From: Bacteroidales bacterium
Lineage (GTDB): Bacteria > Bacteroidota > Bacteroidia > Bacteroidales > Muribaculaceae
Length of the DNA: 22,905 bases
Assembly (NCBI GenBank): GCA_900766975.1
Contig: CAAFXO010000017.1
Span: forward strand, 1-22,905
Reading direction: 5' to 3'
A program made the translations under genes and the position numbers. Shown here piece by piece: positions 16,501 through 22,905 of this stretch. Numbering within the stretch: position 1 is the first letter of the stretch; the number at the start of each line of letters is the position of its first letter. The notes beneath the pieces are model-generated. The model did not search any database, was not told the DNA's origin, and saw nothing but the letters and a program-made list of their open reading frames with translations.

Positions 16501-18028
16501 TTACAACAATGGTTTGACCGGATGGGGACGTCAGTCAGTACTTCTCCGCAAGGGCACAGGCAACGTGCAGATTGCATTCCAAGGCTATGCAGTAGACGCC
16601 AGTGCACCGATCTGCATCGACGCAATCAAGGTGGATGAAGGAAACACCAAAGACATTTGTCTGGAGTCTGCCAAGATCTCATCAAAGCGTGTTGAAGCAG
16701 GCGAAAGCAGCTCTATCAAGGTAATCGTATCCAACTATGGAACAGAAACAGCCGAGAATGTGAATGTAGTATTGAGCCGCGACGAAGAGGCATACAAGAC
16801 TGAGACAATCAGCAGCCTTGAAGCAGGCCAAATCACTACAGTAAAATTCGACCTCCCCACAGGCAAAGCAGATGCAGGCAAGACCTTCAGCTATGAGATC
16901 GAACTCCAACAAGAGGGCGACTTGATCAGCGACAACAACAAGAGCGCTATAATATCACTCTATGTTAAGGGCAGTCACCTCCCCGGTGTAGAGAACATCG
17001 ACGGACGACTCACCGAATCAGGCGCAGCATTGCTGAGCTGGGATACTCCTTCAGTGACAAGCATGCAAGATGCCACTACCGATGATTTCGAGGATTACGA
17101 ATCATTTATCATCGACAATATCGGCGACTGGAAGGTATACGACGGCGACGGCACATCTACCGTATACTTCAATGGCCCCGAAATCCCCAATGCATTCGAA
17201 CCCAAAGCATGGCAAGTATGGGCTCCTGAAGAGGCTGGCTTCAGCACCGAGAAATTTGATATGCTCGTTCCTCATTCAGGCTCTAAATACCTTAGCTGTT
17301 GGGCTGCATCCGATGGTGTATCCACTACACTTCCCAACGACGACTGGTTGATCTCTCCCGAGATCATAGGTGGAACCGACGTTTCATTCTGGTATCGCAT
17401 GCCAAACGCAGGTTCAGATCCTCAGAAATTCGAGATCCTCTACTCTACTACTGATCAAGAGCCCGAGAACTTCGTGGTATTGGATTCCGATGCTATCGAA
17501 TTCGGCACCAACTGGGTATACTTCGAATACACTCTCCCGGCAGATGCAAAATACTTCGCTATCCGCAGTTGCAGCACCGGCTCATACACCGTAGCCTTCC
17601 TCGACGATATCACATTTACTCCTCTCTATGGTTCTTCTACTGAATTGACTCTCGAAGGATATAATGTATATCGTGACGATGAACTGATTGCCACCAAGGT
17701 AACCGAGACTTCTTATATCGACGCTGTCGATGGAACTCACGTCTACAATGTGACTGTATCTTGGGCAGAAGGTGAATCTAACTATAGCGAGCCTATCACG
17801 CTCACCACTTCAGGCATCTCTGCCGCTTTGGCAGGCGTAAAAGTGACTGCATCTGACGACACTATTACCGTAAGAGGTGCAGCCAACATGGCAGTGGCAG
17901 TATACAATACTCAGGGTGTATGCGTATTCAGCACTAACCATGCAAGAGCAGCGGAAAAGATCGCTGTTGACAAGGGTGTATACCTGGTAAAAACAGGCGA
18001 AAAGATTGTCAAAATCAATGTAAGATAA
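13502..18028 (+). CDS. Giant multidomain exported protein with adhesin-like modules and T9SS-type C-terminus
   Basis: A 1508-residue protein. Order of parts: signal peptide (1-21, LLLGLLGIASVYSA); a propeller-like region (about 70-320, repeated strands such as VLYKIDKETGAYTEVG); fibronectin-III-like modules (about 330-510 and 685-890); three 'cleaved adhesin / choice-of-anchor J'-like modules (from about 517, 893 and 1190, marked by DDYLISPYIQL, AVIMSPRIDL and DDWLISPEI); a CARDB-like domain (about 1055-1165); and a C-terminal T9SS type A sorting-like domain (about 1440-1508, with AVYNTQGVCVFS and GVYLVKTGEKIVKINV). It should cross the outer membrane through T9SS and be released or anchored. 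Similar modules occur in gingipain/hemagglutinin-type proteins, but no protease domain is seen here. Binding target unknown. It is transcribed alone, between its own promoter region and a strong terminator. Confidence 0.85.
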   Translation: MKKTYTSVLLLGLLGIASVYSAKQLPELKARFGKTASEQTYKKELNQRADARGAVDRMSLQKSNDMMRIAALPGLGNSPVLYGFNSNDATWQTLSSRPNTFYSFWGSESTEIMDLTNNVYDRPMTVVMNNEKAYLFYSPNTDEGTKVIAKVYDRNTWEEIDTHDFGTENMDMLRQVGAIDRSTGKIYLMTWGTGKPLMVIDPETYEYEIIPGDNKWIQTLFFDKENQLYGIGYNNKVLYKIDKETGAYTEVGVLDIPFGLYPDPQSATCDYATGTIYWVAVNGGSKLSYLYTINTEDATTSLVCQMPENEHLLGLYINTAADNAPTYPENVRYDFAAGKLAFTAPSKTYGGSDLSGALTAYTTVDDGTTTSHSINVGEDVALDLNLGEGRHLIKLEIGNDAGKCPERIVRVFIGDDVPGAVGNLQLSADDAVNMQLTWEAPATTKNGGPVDDETINYRVTRYPDEVVVADNYTATSFSELIPTAHARYYYTVTAKTGETDGVTVASNVVTAGTTWIPPYKECFPTQIDFDSFMVIDNNGDGMTWGYQNPANEAVGYAYLQGNGTPDSYTGEYTGNGNDDYLISPYIQLKAGVDYEFEFDTFDQYYWDEHITVLIGNQRNIDGTETVIFSQNVTENHHYSMIFSVPTDGTSYALKIHADSPAQSVNVEISNLNLHVYSAHGAPDAATDLTATAGANGALTNTLTFKAPTMAYQGGSLDKITEIKVYRNGSNKPVKVFENPAAGETLTFTEELSELGSVTYTVVPFNEKGQGKSATVTNWVGLDVPATPVVTSVKMDENYRPVVSFEPVGGEGTHGGYVVPEDVEYGLYRYYPYDFSNHWHLVGEMKKGVTTLVDESYEIYYGQEYVDYCLVAANSVGESEGAPAGVVLGQPYTLPFSESFGYGFAWQSPWTTTHYSWSITTGDGSSIKPYDNDQGYMMFKYWGAESNDAVIMSPRIDLSTAENPELSFYMNHGTEAEPEDLILKVFLNYDDEGWEEAGEIAYNNGLTGWGRQSVLLRKGTGNVQIAFQGYAVDASAPICIDAIKVDEGNTKDICLESAKISSKRVEAGESSSIKVIVSNYGTETAENVNVVLSRDEEAYKTETISSLEAGQITTVKFDLPTGKADAGKTFSYEIELQQEGDLISDNNKSAIISLYVKGSHLPGVENIDGRLTESGAALLSWDTPSVTSMQDATTDDFEDYESFIIDNIGDWKVYDGDGTSTVYFNGPEIPNAFEPKAWQVWAPEEAGFSTEKFDMLVPHSGSKYLSCWAASDGVSTTLPNDDWLISPEIIGGTDVSFWYRMPNAGSDPQKFEILYSTTDQEPENFVVLDSDAIEFGTNWVYFEYTLPADAKYFAIRSCSTGSYTVAFLDDITFTPLYGSSTELTLEGYNVYRDDELIATKVTETSYIDAVDGTHVYNVTVSWAEGESNYSEPITLTTSGISAALAGVKVTASDDTITVRGAANMAVAVYNTQGVCVFSTNHARAAEKIAVDKGVYLVKTGEKIVKINVR

Positions 18029-18071
18029 TCTTAGGGTAACCAAGGTTATAGTTTCTCTATATCGTTTCTAA

Positions 18072-18113
18072 AAAAGGGTGCGGCTCCCTCAAGCCAGTGA
18101 GTCGCACCCTTTT
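18072..18113 (+). terminator. Intrinsic terminator of the giant exported protein gene
   Basis: AAAAGGGTGCGGCTC pairs with GAGTCGCACCCTTTT (one G-T pair) around a 12-base loop, and the 3' arm ends in TTTTATTT. It lies about 45 bases after the stop codon. The A run on the 5' side means it could also work on the other strand. Confidence 0.9.
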
Positions 18114-18163
18114 ATTTCTCAATAAAGTCTTAACGAACGTTCTACTTTAGATCAAGCAAGGTT

Positions 18164-20002
18164 ATGACAAAACGACTTCTAATAAGTGCGGTTATGACTC
18201 TATCGATCGTCTCGACATCGATCGCACAAGTGATAATGAGATATGGTCCCGAAATAGATTTCGGATGGGGAGATGCATCCTCAGTCGTGACTCCATACGT
18301 CACATTCCCGGCAGAATTTACTGTCCCCTACGCAGACAATAATATTACGCATGTCAAGATCGGGCTCTGCCAGCCTGCATCCAACTGCTATCTATATATA
18401 AAAGAAAATCCTAACGATGATGTAAATCTATACCGGCAGAAAATTGGTGATCTCGAAGCCGGATGGAATGACATAACACTTACCACCCCATTCCCCATAG
18501 AAGCCAATCGACAAATATCGATAGGCTACAAAGCATCATTTTCAGCCAAGGGTGGTGTAGGTGTAAGTTCCGAAAAATGGTCGGAAGCATCTACGATCTA
18601 CAACAATAGCAAGACCACCTGGACCTCTGTAACCGGGTCAATCTGTATACAAGCCATAGTCGAAGGAGATAATATGCCGACCAATGAGTTAATGGTCGGA
18701 CGTCTTGGGGACTACACTGCCGACTATGAAGAAACGGAAATAGAACTGACACTCCCGATACGCAATGTCGGTGTGAATACCATCTCTCGATATTCATACG
18801 AACTGGCATACGATGACAACACAGCGACAACCGAGATAGAAGCCACCATAGAGTCCAATCAAAGCGACACTATCAAATTTAAAGTGCCGACTATTGAACC
18901 CGGGACACACTATGTGTCGGTAAAGATCGTAAAAGTCAATGATGAATCAGACTTCTACGAAGCTAACAATCTTGCTGCCTTCGAACTAAACGTGAAAGAT
19001 CCGCGCTTTATGCGTAGAATTGTGTGCGAAGAATATACCGGCACTTGGTGTGGGTGGTGTCCCCGAGGCATGGTGGGATTGGAAATGATGAAAGAATTAT
19101 ACCCCGACCGATTCATCGCCATCACCGTGCATGGGAGCGACCAAATGGAGATCGAAAGTGAGGCTGACTACTCATATTCCGAATTTATCAAGAGTATAGC
19201 CGGCGCCCCCTATTGTAGGTTGGATCGCTGCATGGGTGGAGATCCATTATACGACATCCGCAATCTATTTAATATCGAATCAGGCAAGGAGTGTCACCTG
19301 AGTTATGATCTAAGCGCCGTCTGGGATGAATGTAAGCAAGAGATCACTGTTAAGTCTACCTATTATACCGACCGCGATATCGACTCACCATCTTGGAACA
19401 TCGCCTACACCATCGTCGAAGATGGGATTACCGGATATTATCAAACCAACTACTATGCCGGAGGCTCTAATGGCGACATGGAGGGTTGGGAGGAAAAGAG
19501 CAATCCTACCGACGATGTAGTATTCAACGACCTGGCACGCGGCATTATGGGGGGATATCGTGGTATGGAATTCCATCGCGAAGCAATTAATGCCGAAGAA
19601 GTCTATGAAACAGAACATACTATTGGCCTCCCTGAAGGAATCGAAAATGTCGACAATATCCATGTGATCGGACAGGTAATAGACACTGAAACCGGCATCA
19701 TCCTTAATGCCATGAGAGTAAAGCCCTCTGAGTCTGAGGGTTCGGGAGTAATGGTCGCATCTGAGGGAATCGGATATCGATGGGTTCAAAAGAGCGACTG
19801 CATCAAACTCTATGGTGCCGCTGAGAGCGAAGTCATCGCCGAGAGTTATAATGCCCTCGGTATGCTGATCGACAGTAGTACATTGGATCAAGGCGTGGCA
19901 ATGCTCCGCCTCAACCCCGGTGTCAACATAATCCGTATTTCGGGCAAAGACCCGATAACTCATTCATATAAGAGCGTGTTCCTTAAAATAATCTCAAAAT
20001 AA
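18164..20002 (+). CDS. Omp28-related thioredoxin-like exported protein
   Basis: A 612-residue protein with a signal peptide (1-21, ending TSIA), a beta-rich N-terminal region (about 30-170, perhaps lectin-like), a CARDB-like domain (about 178-280, with ELTLPIRNVGVNTI), then an Omp28/thioredoxin-like domain (about 284-420). The last begins RRIVCEEYTGTWCGWCPRG, with redox-type C296-G-W-C299, and continues with FIAITVHGSD. The C-terminal about 60 residues (ESYNALGMLID to SVFLKIISK) look like a T9SS sorting domain. The start has no close SD, as is usual here. Only 50 bases separate it from the terminator upstream, with no good -7 box (TACTTTAG at about 18151 is a weak match). The M6 protease gene starts two bases after its stop, so the pair is very likely co-translated. 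Redox activity is inferred from the CxxC. Confidence 0.82.
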   Translation: MTKRLLISAVMTLSIVSTSIAQVIMRYGPEIDFGWGDASSVVTPYVTFPAEFTVPYADNNITHVKIGLCQPASNCYLYIKENPNDDVNLYRQKIGDLEAGWNDITLTTPFPIEANRQISIGYKASFSAKGGVGVSSEKWSEASTIYNNSKTTWTSVTGSICIQAIVEGDNMPTNELMVGRLGDYTADYEETEIELTLPIRNVGVNTISRYSYELAYDDNTATTEIEATIESNQSDTIKFKVPTIEPGTHYVSVKIVKVNDESDFYEANNLAAFELNVKDPRFMRRIVCEEYTGTWCGWCPRGMVGLEMMKELYPDRFIAITVHGSDQMEIESEADYSYSEFIKSIAGAPYCRLDRCMGGDPLYDIRNLFNIESGKECHLSYDLSAVWDECKQEITVKSTYYTDRDIDSPSWNIAYTIVEDGITGYYQTNYYAGGSNGDMEGWEEKSNPTDDVVFNDLARGIMGGYRGMEFHREAINAEEVYETEHTIGLPEGIENVDNIHVIGQVIDTETGIILNAMRVKPSESEGSGVMVASEGIGYRWVQKSDCIKLYGAAESEVIAESYNALGMLIDSSTLDQGVAMLRLNPGVNIIRISGKDPITHSYKSVFLKIISK

Positions 20003-20004
20003 TC

Positions 20005-22398
20005 ATGAAAAGCAATCTAATATTCCACATAGCACTTGGCGCAGCGCTGACACTCTTCAGCCAAGTGGCTCGAGGCGTTCCGGCGTATCCCGGGCTACAA
20101 CAAGTGACTCTTGAGAATGGAGAGATCATCGAATGTAGACTCGTCGGCGACGAATACTATCATACCTTTGTGAGCGAAGATGGATATATCCTCCGACCCG
20201 TGAAGGATGGTATATTCCAAAAGAGCACTGAAAAAGCAGACTATAATCAGATCGATCGACAGAGACAAGAGGCATATCGGCAACAGCATCGTCTACCGGG
20301 AGCCGGCTTTCCGACCCTGGGCGAAGTGAAGGGTGTGATCTTGCTTGTCGAATTTGCCGACAATGAGATGATCGAGGGTCATGACGCCACATTATTTACC
20401 AACGTAATGAATCAAGAGGGATTCGACGAACTGGGATTTAACGGCTCGGCACGCGACTACTTTATAGATCAATCTCAAGGATCGTTTACCCCGACATTCG
20501 ACGTATATGGGCCAATAAAACTATCAAAAAAACTATCCTATTACGGCACCAATGCCTCCAATGGAGATGATGCACATGCGCCTGAGATGGTGATCGAAGC
20601 AGTGACATACGCATCCGAAACGCTCGGTGTTGACTTCTCGAAATATGATTACAACGACGATGGTGAAGTCGACTTTGTCTATTTGATATATGCCGGATAT
20701 GCCGAGAGTTATGGGGCATCCTCCTCTACGATATGGCCCCACGCCTCCGATCTGATCAGACGAGGCTATAATTGCGAAGCTAATGGCAAACGAGTGGGCA
20801 AGTATGCCTGCTCGAGCGAGCTGAAATATGTCTCGGGCGAAACCTTGGAGGGTATCGGCACATTCTGCCACGAATTCAGCCACATTCTGGGACAAGCCGA
20901 TCACTATAACACCCGCTATCCGAGTGATATTCAGATGGGATATTGGGATGTGATGGACCAAGGCAACTACAACAACGAAAGCCGCACCCCGGCAGGATAC
21001 TCCGCATTCGAGCGCGAATTGCTGGGATGGGGAGAGATCACCGAACTCACCCAGCCCTCAGAGAGAGTGGAGCTACCCTCATTTGCCTCCAACAATATCT
21101 CCTATCGGATCATGACCAAGACTGAAGATGAATACTTCACTCTGGAAAATCGACAGCCCGAGGGATGGGACGCCTACTTGCCCGGACATGGCTTGATGAT
21201 AATCCATGTGGCATACGACCAGTCTGCATGGGATGGCAACTATGTAAACTCCGGAATAATCCGCAGATATGACCTCATAGAGGCAGACGGCTCGCAAGGC
21301 ACAAAACAGGATACAGACCTCTTCCCCATCGATGGCAAAGATATGTTTACCGACTACTCAACACCCAATTCTCTTTCATGGGCGGGAGAACCCACCGAGA
21401 AGGGCATTTCTCAGATCGTGGAAGATGAAAACGGCTTGATCTCATTCAGATTTATGATGGATCGACATGACAGTCCCATAGCACTCACTCCCACCGAAGT
21501 GGGCAGTGACTTCATCGTGGCTTGCTGGGAGCCGGTGGAATCCGCACGCTCCTATTCTCTACATGTTAAAGAGACTCTCGATCTCGAAGAAAACCCCCAG
21601 CGTGTCAAAGAGACATTTGACGGAATGGAAGATGGGACATATCCCAACGCCTTGATGCAAGATATATCTTCAGAGATCGATCAATACACCATGATGCCTG
21701 GCTGGAGCGGTCAAAACCTCTATCAAGCCGGCGGCGAGTTGATGATCGGCGCATACGCCACTTCCGGCGTGCTTACCACACCGCAAGTCGATCTGACCAC
21801 CAACTCAGGTGTAGTGACCGTGGCTGTCAAGATCCATTCATATCCCGGCAAATCGGTAAATTACACCATGTCATTGCTGAATAATCAGGGGATAATAGTC
21901 GCCTCAAAAAAAGATAAAGTCACTAAGACAGAGACAGAAGTGATCTGGCATGTAGAAGACTGCAGCAATGCCACCAAACTCTCGATCACAACCGACAATG
22001 AGCGTCTATTCATCAATGATCTGAGACTTCTGAGTGGGAACATCGCTGATGATCAAGTCTGGACATGCGGTCCACGCGACATAGTGATCGACGACATCGA
22101 AACTACCGAATATCGCGTCGAAGGGCTTCTCCCCGACCATCTCTACAAATATACAGTCAACGTAATGGCTTCTGATGGATATAGCGAATCATTAGCCTCC
22201 GACGAGATCGAAGTCACCACAAGCGGCACATCTGCTGTGAGACAAATCAGTGACCTGACAGGATGTCAATGCGAATACTATGATTTGACAGGAAGGAAGA
22301 TCAAAGATATCAATTCATCCGGACTGTATATTCGAACTACAACAGATAAATATGGTAACAGGATAACTTCTAAGGTACTAATGAACAGTTGTAAATAA
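20005..22398 (+). CDS. M6-family secreted zinc metalloprotease with T9SS-type C-terminus
   Basis: A 797-residue immune-inhibitor-A-like (M6) protease. Seen: signal peptide (1-24, ending QVARG), a prodomain-like part (VTLENGEIIECRLVGDEYYHTFVSEDGY), the catalytic domain (about 110-490) with zinc motif H289-E290-FS-H293 and D299 six residues later in HILGQADHY, and downstream family features TLENRQPEGWDAYLPGHGLM. Then come a fibronectin-III-like module (about 490-530), a choice-of-anchor-J-like module (about 535-690), another FN3-like part and a short T9SS-like tail (about 748-797, YYDLTGRKIKDINSSGLYI). The catalytic residues look intact. It is coupled to the Omp28-like gene, two bases upstream, and followed by a strong hairpin. 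It probably degrades host or dietary protein outside the cell; the substrate is unknown. Confidence 0.92.
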   Translation: MKSNLIFHIALGAALTLFSQVARGVPAYPGLQQVTLENGEIIECRLVGDEYYHTFVSEDGYILRPVKDGIFQKSTEKADYNQIDRQRQEAYRQQHRLPGAGFPTLGEVKGVILLVEFADNEMIEGHDATLFTNVMNQEGFDELGFNGSARDYFIDQSQGSFTPTFDVYGPIKLSKKLSYYGTNASNGDDAHAPEMVIEAVTYASETLGVDFSKYDYNDDGEVDFVYLIYAGYAESYGASSSTIWPHASDLIRRGYNCEANGKRVGKYACSSELKYVSGETLEGIGTFCHEFSHILGQADHYNTRYPSDIQMGYWDVMDQGNYNNESRTPAGYSAFERELLGWGEITELTQPSERVELPSFASNNISYRIMTKTEDEYFTLENRQPEGWDAYLPGHGLMIIHVAYDQSAWDGNYVNSGIIRRYDLIEADGSQGTKQDTDLFPIDGKDMFTDYSTPNSLSWAGEPTEKGISQIVEDENGLISFRFMMDRHDSPIALTPTEVGSDFIVACWEPVESARSYSLHVKETLDLEENPQRVKETFDGMEDGTYPNALMQDISSEIDQYTMMPGWSGQNLYQAGGELMIGAYATSGVLTTPQVDLTTNSGVVTVAVKIHSYPGKSVNYTMSLLNNQGIIVASKKDKVTKTETEVIWHVEDCSNATKLSITTDNERLFINDLRLLSGNIADDQVWTCGPRDIVIDDIETTEYRVEGLLPDHLYKYTVNVMASDGYSESLASDEIEVTTSGTSAVRQISDLTGCQCEYYDLTGRKIKDINSSGLYIRTTTDKYGNRITSKVLMNSCK

Positions 22399-22430
22399 TC
22401 AGTAAGATAGATATCAAGGAAAACACAAAA

Positions 22431-22462
22431 AGGCGTGATGAAATTGAAATTTCATCACGCCT
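22431..22462 (+). terminator. Strong hairpin after the M6 protease gene
   Basis: A perfect 14-bp stem (22431-22444 with 22449-22462, AGGCGTGATGAAAT / ATTTCATCACGCCT) closes on a TGAA tetraloop, 32 bases after the stop codon. On the + strand no T run follows. On the opposite strand the hairpin would be followed by TTTTTGTGTTTT, so as an intrinsic terminator it is better formed for - strand transcription. Confidence 0.75.
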
Positions 22463-22531
22463 AATCATTATAACAACGCGCTCTAACGATAAAAAAATCG
22501 AGAAATGAGGCAGATATTAAGAAATTTTTTG

Positions 22532-22539
22532 TATTTTTG
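22532..22539 (+). promoter_or_regulatory. Promoter -7 box of the alanine dehydrogenase-type gene
   Basis: TATTTTTG fits TAnnTTTG exactly and lies 88 bases before the ATG. No TTG is found at the expected -33 position, so the promoter may need an activator or this may be a chance match in AT-rich sequence. Confidence 0.45.
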
Positions 22540-22627
22540 CTTATGGAGGGTGTGTATGCTTTCTAATCAGCAATAGATACACTCTCATCCACTATTGGCA
22601 ATACCCGCCAAACTAATCAAACCGAAT

Positions 22628-22905
22628 ATGAAAGAGACAGAGAATAATACTACGTTAGATCCAAAACCGGCGTTGCAAGAGACAAGAGTTCCTACACGCG
22701 GGATCCATATCGGGTTGTTGAGCAATTACTCCGACACCGACGAGACACGCTTTCTGCTTACTCCCGAGGCTTGCGGCATGCTGACATCAGCCGGGATCAA
22801 GATCACCATGGAACATGGTGCCGGCATCGACATCAGTTTCAAGGATGAAGTATATGCCGAATATGGCGTGGAGATCGACAGCCGCGAGAAGGCTTTAAAA
22901 TGCAA
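22628..22905 (+). CDS. Alanine dehydrogenase / PNT N-terminal domain protein (3' partial)
   Basis: The first 92 codons are in the window, starting at the ATG at 22628 with no in-frame stop. After a hydrophilic N-terminus of about 25 residues comes IGLLSNYSDTDETRFLLTP, then EACGMLTSAGIKITMEHGAG and FKDEVYAEYGVEI. This matches the opening of alanine dehydrogenase and transhydrogenase alpha-type N-terminal domains, with the conserved R in ETR, LTPE and the EHGAG-F-D-Y-G pattern. Alanine dehydrogenase converts alanine to pyruvate and ammonia with NAD. The N-terminus is longer than in classic Ald. The NAD-binding domain is outside the window, so a related saccharopine- or lysine-pathway enzyme remains possible. 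Confidence 0.75.
   Translation, partial: MKETENNTTLDPKPALQETRVPTRGIHIGLLSNYSDTDETRFLLTPEACGMLTSAGIKITMEHGAGIDISFKDEVYAEYGVEIDSREKALKC

Overview
The window looks like a chromosome segment of a Bacteroidota species, most likely order Bacteroidales. The grounds are: TonB-receptor-type outer-membrane barrels; several -33/-7 promoters of the Bacteroides type (TTG about 20 bases before TAnnTTTG); AT-rich start contexts without clear Shine-Dalgarno sequences; and three consecutive exported proteins with type IX secretion (T9SS)-like C-terminal domains. Every gene I can support is on the + strand. The first and last genes are cut by the window edges.

Region A (1-6983) is the unusual part. An outer-membrane barrel protein (5' end outside the window) is followed by a peptidase-C39 ABC exporter (PCAT). 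Then comes a small gene with its own promoter and hairpin terminator, encoding a 103-residue peptide. The peptide has no Sec signal and carries a 16-residue Cys repeat (C-x6-C-x8, three times, plus two terminal Cys). Next is a full-length paralogue of the barrel protein. Right behind it sits a 45-bp exact copy of the 3' end of the PCAT gene, still in frame. This looks like a tandemly duplicated barrel-PCAT module whose second PCAT was deleted, with the peptide gene between the copies. I read the region as a candidate peptide export or bacteriocin-like locus. No modifying enzyme and no HlyD-type adaptor is visible.

Region B (7091-11578) is an envelope and housekeeping block: an LpxL/HtrB-like acyltransferase, an MsbA-like lipid exporter with its own promoter, a CD225/dispanin-like membrane protein, a DUF2752 membrane protein overlapping it by ATGA, and shikimate kinase (aroK).

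Region C (11603-22398) is a surface and secretion block. A membrane-anchored TPR protein with a C-terminal LuxR-like helix-turn-helix lies just upstream of a 1508-residue multidomain exported protein. The region between them holds a perfect inverted repeat overlapping the -33 element and an exact 22-bp tandem repeat abutting the start codon. After a clear terminator comes a two-gene operon: an Omp28/thioredoxin-like protein with a CGWC motif and an M6-family metalloprotease, two bases apart. Both end in T9SS-like domains.

Region D (22399-22905) has a strong hairpin, a promoter -7 box and the first 92 codons of an alanine dehydrogenase-type protein. No tRNA, rRNA, insertion sequence or CRISPR array was seen, and no gene-free gap exceeds about 230 bases.
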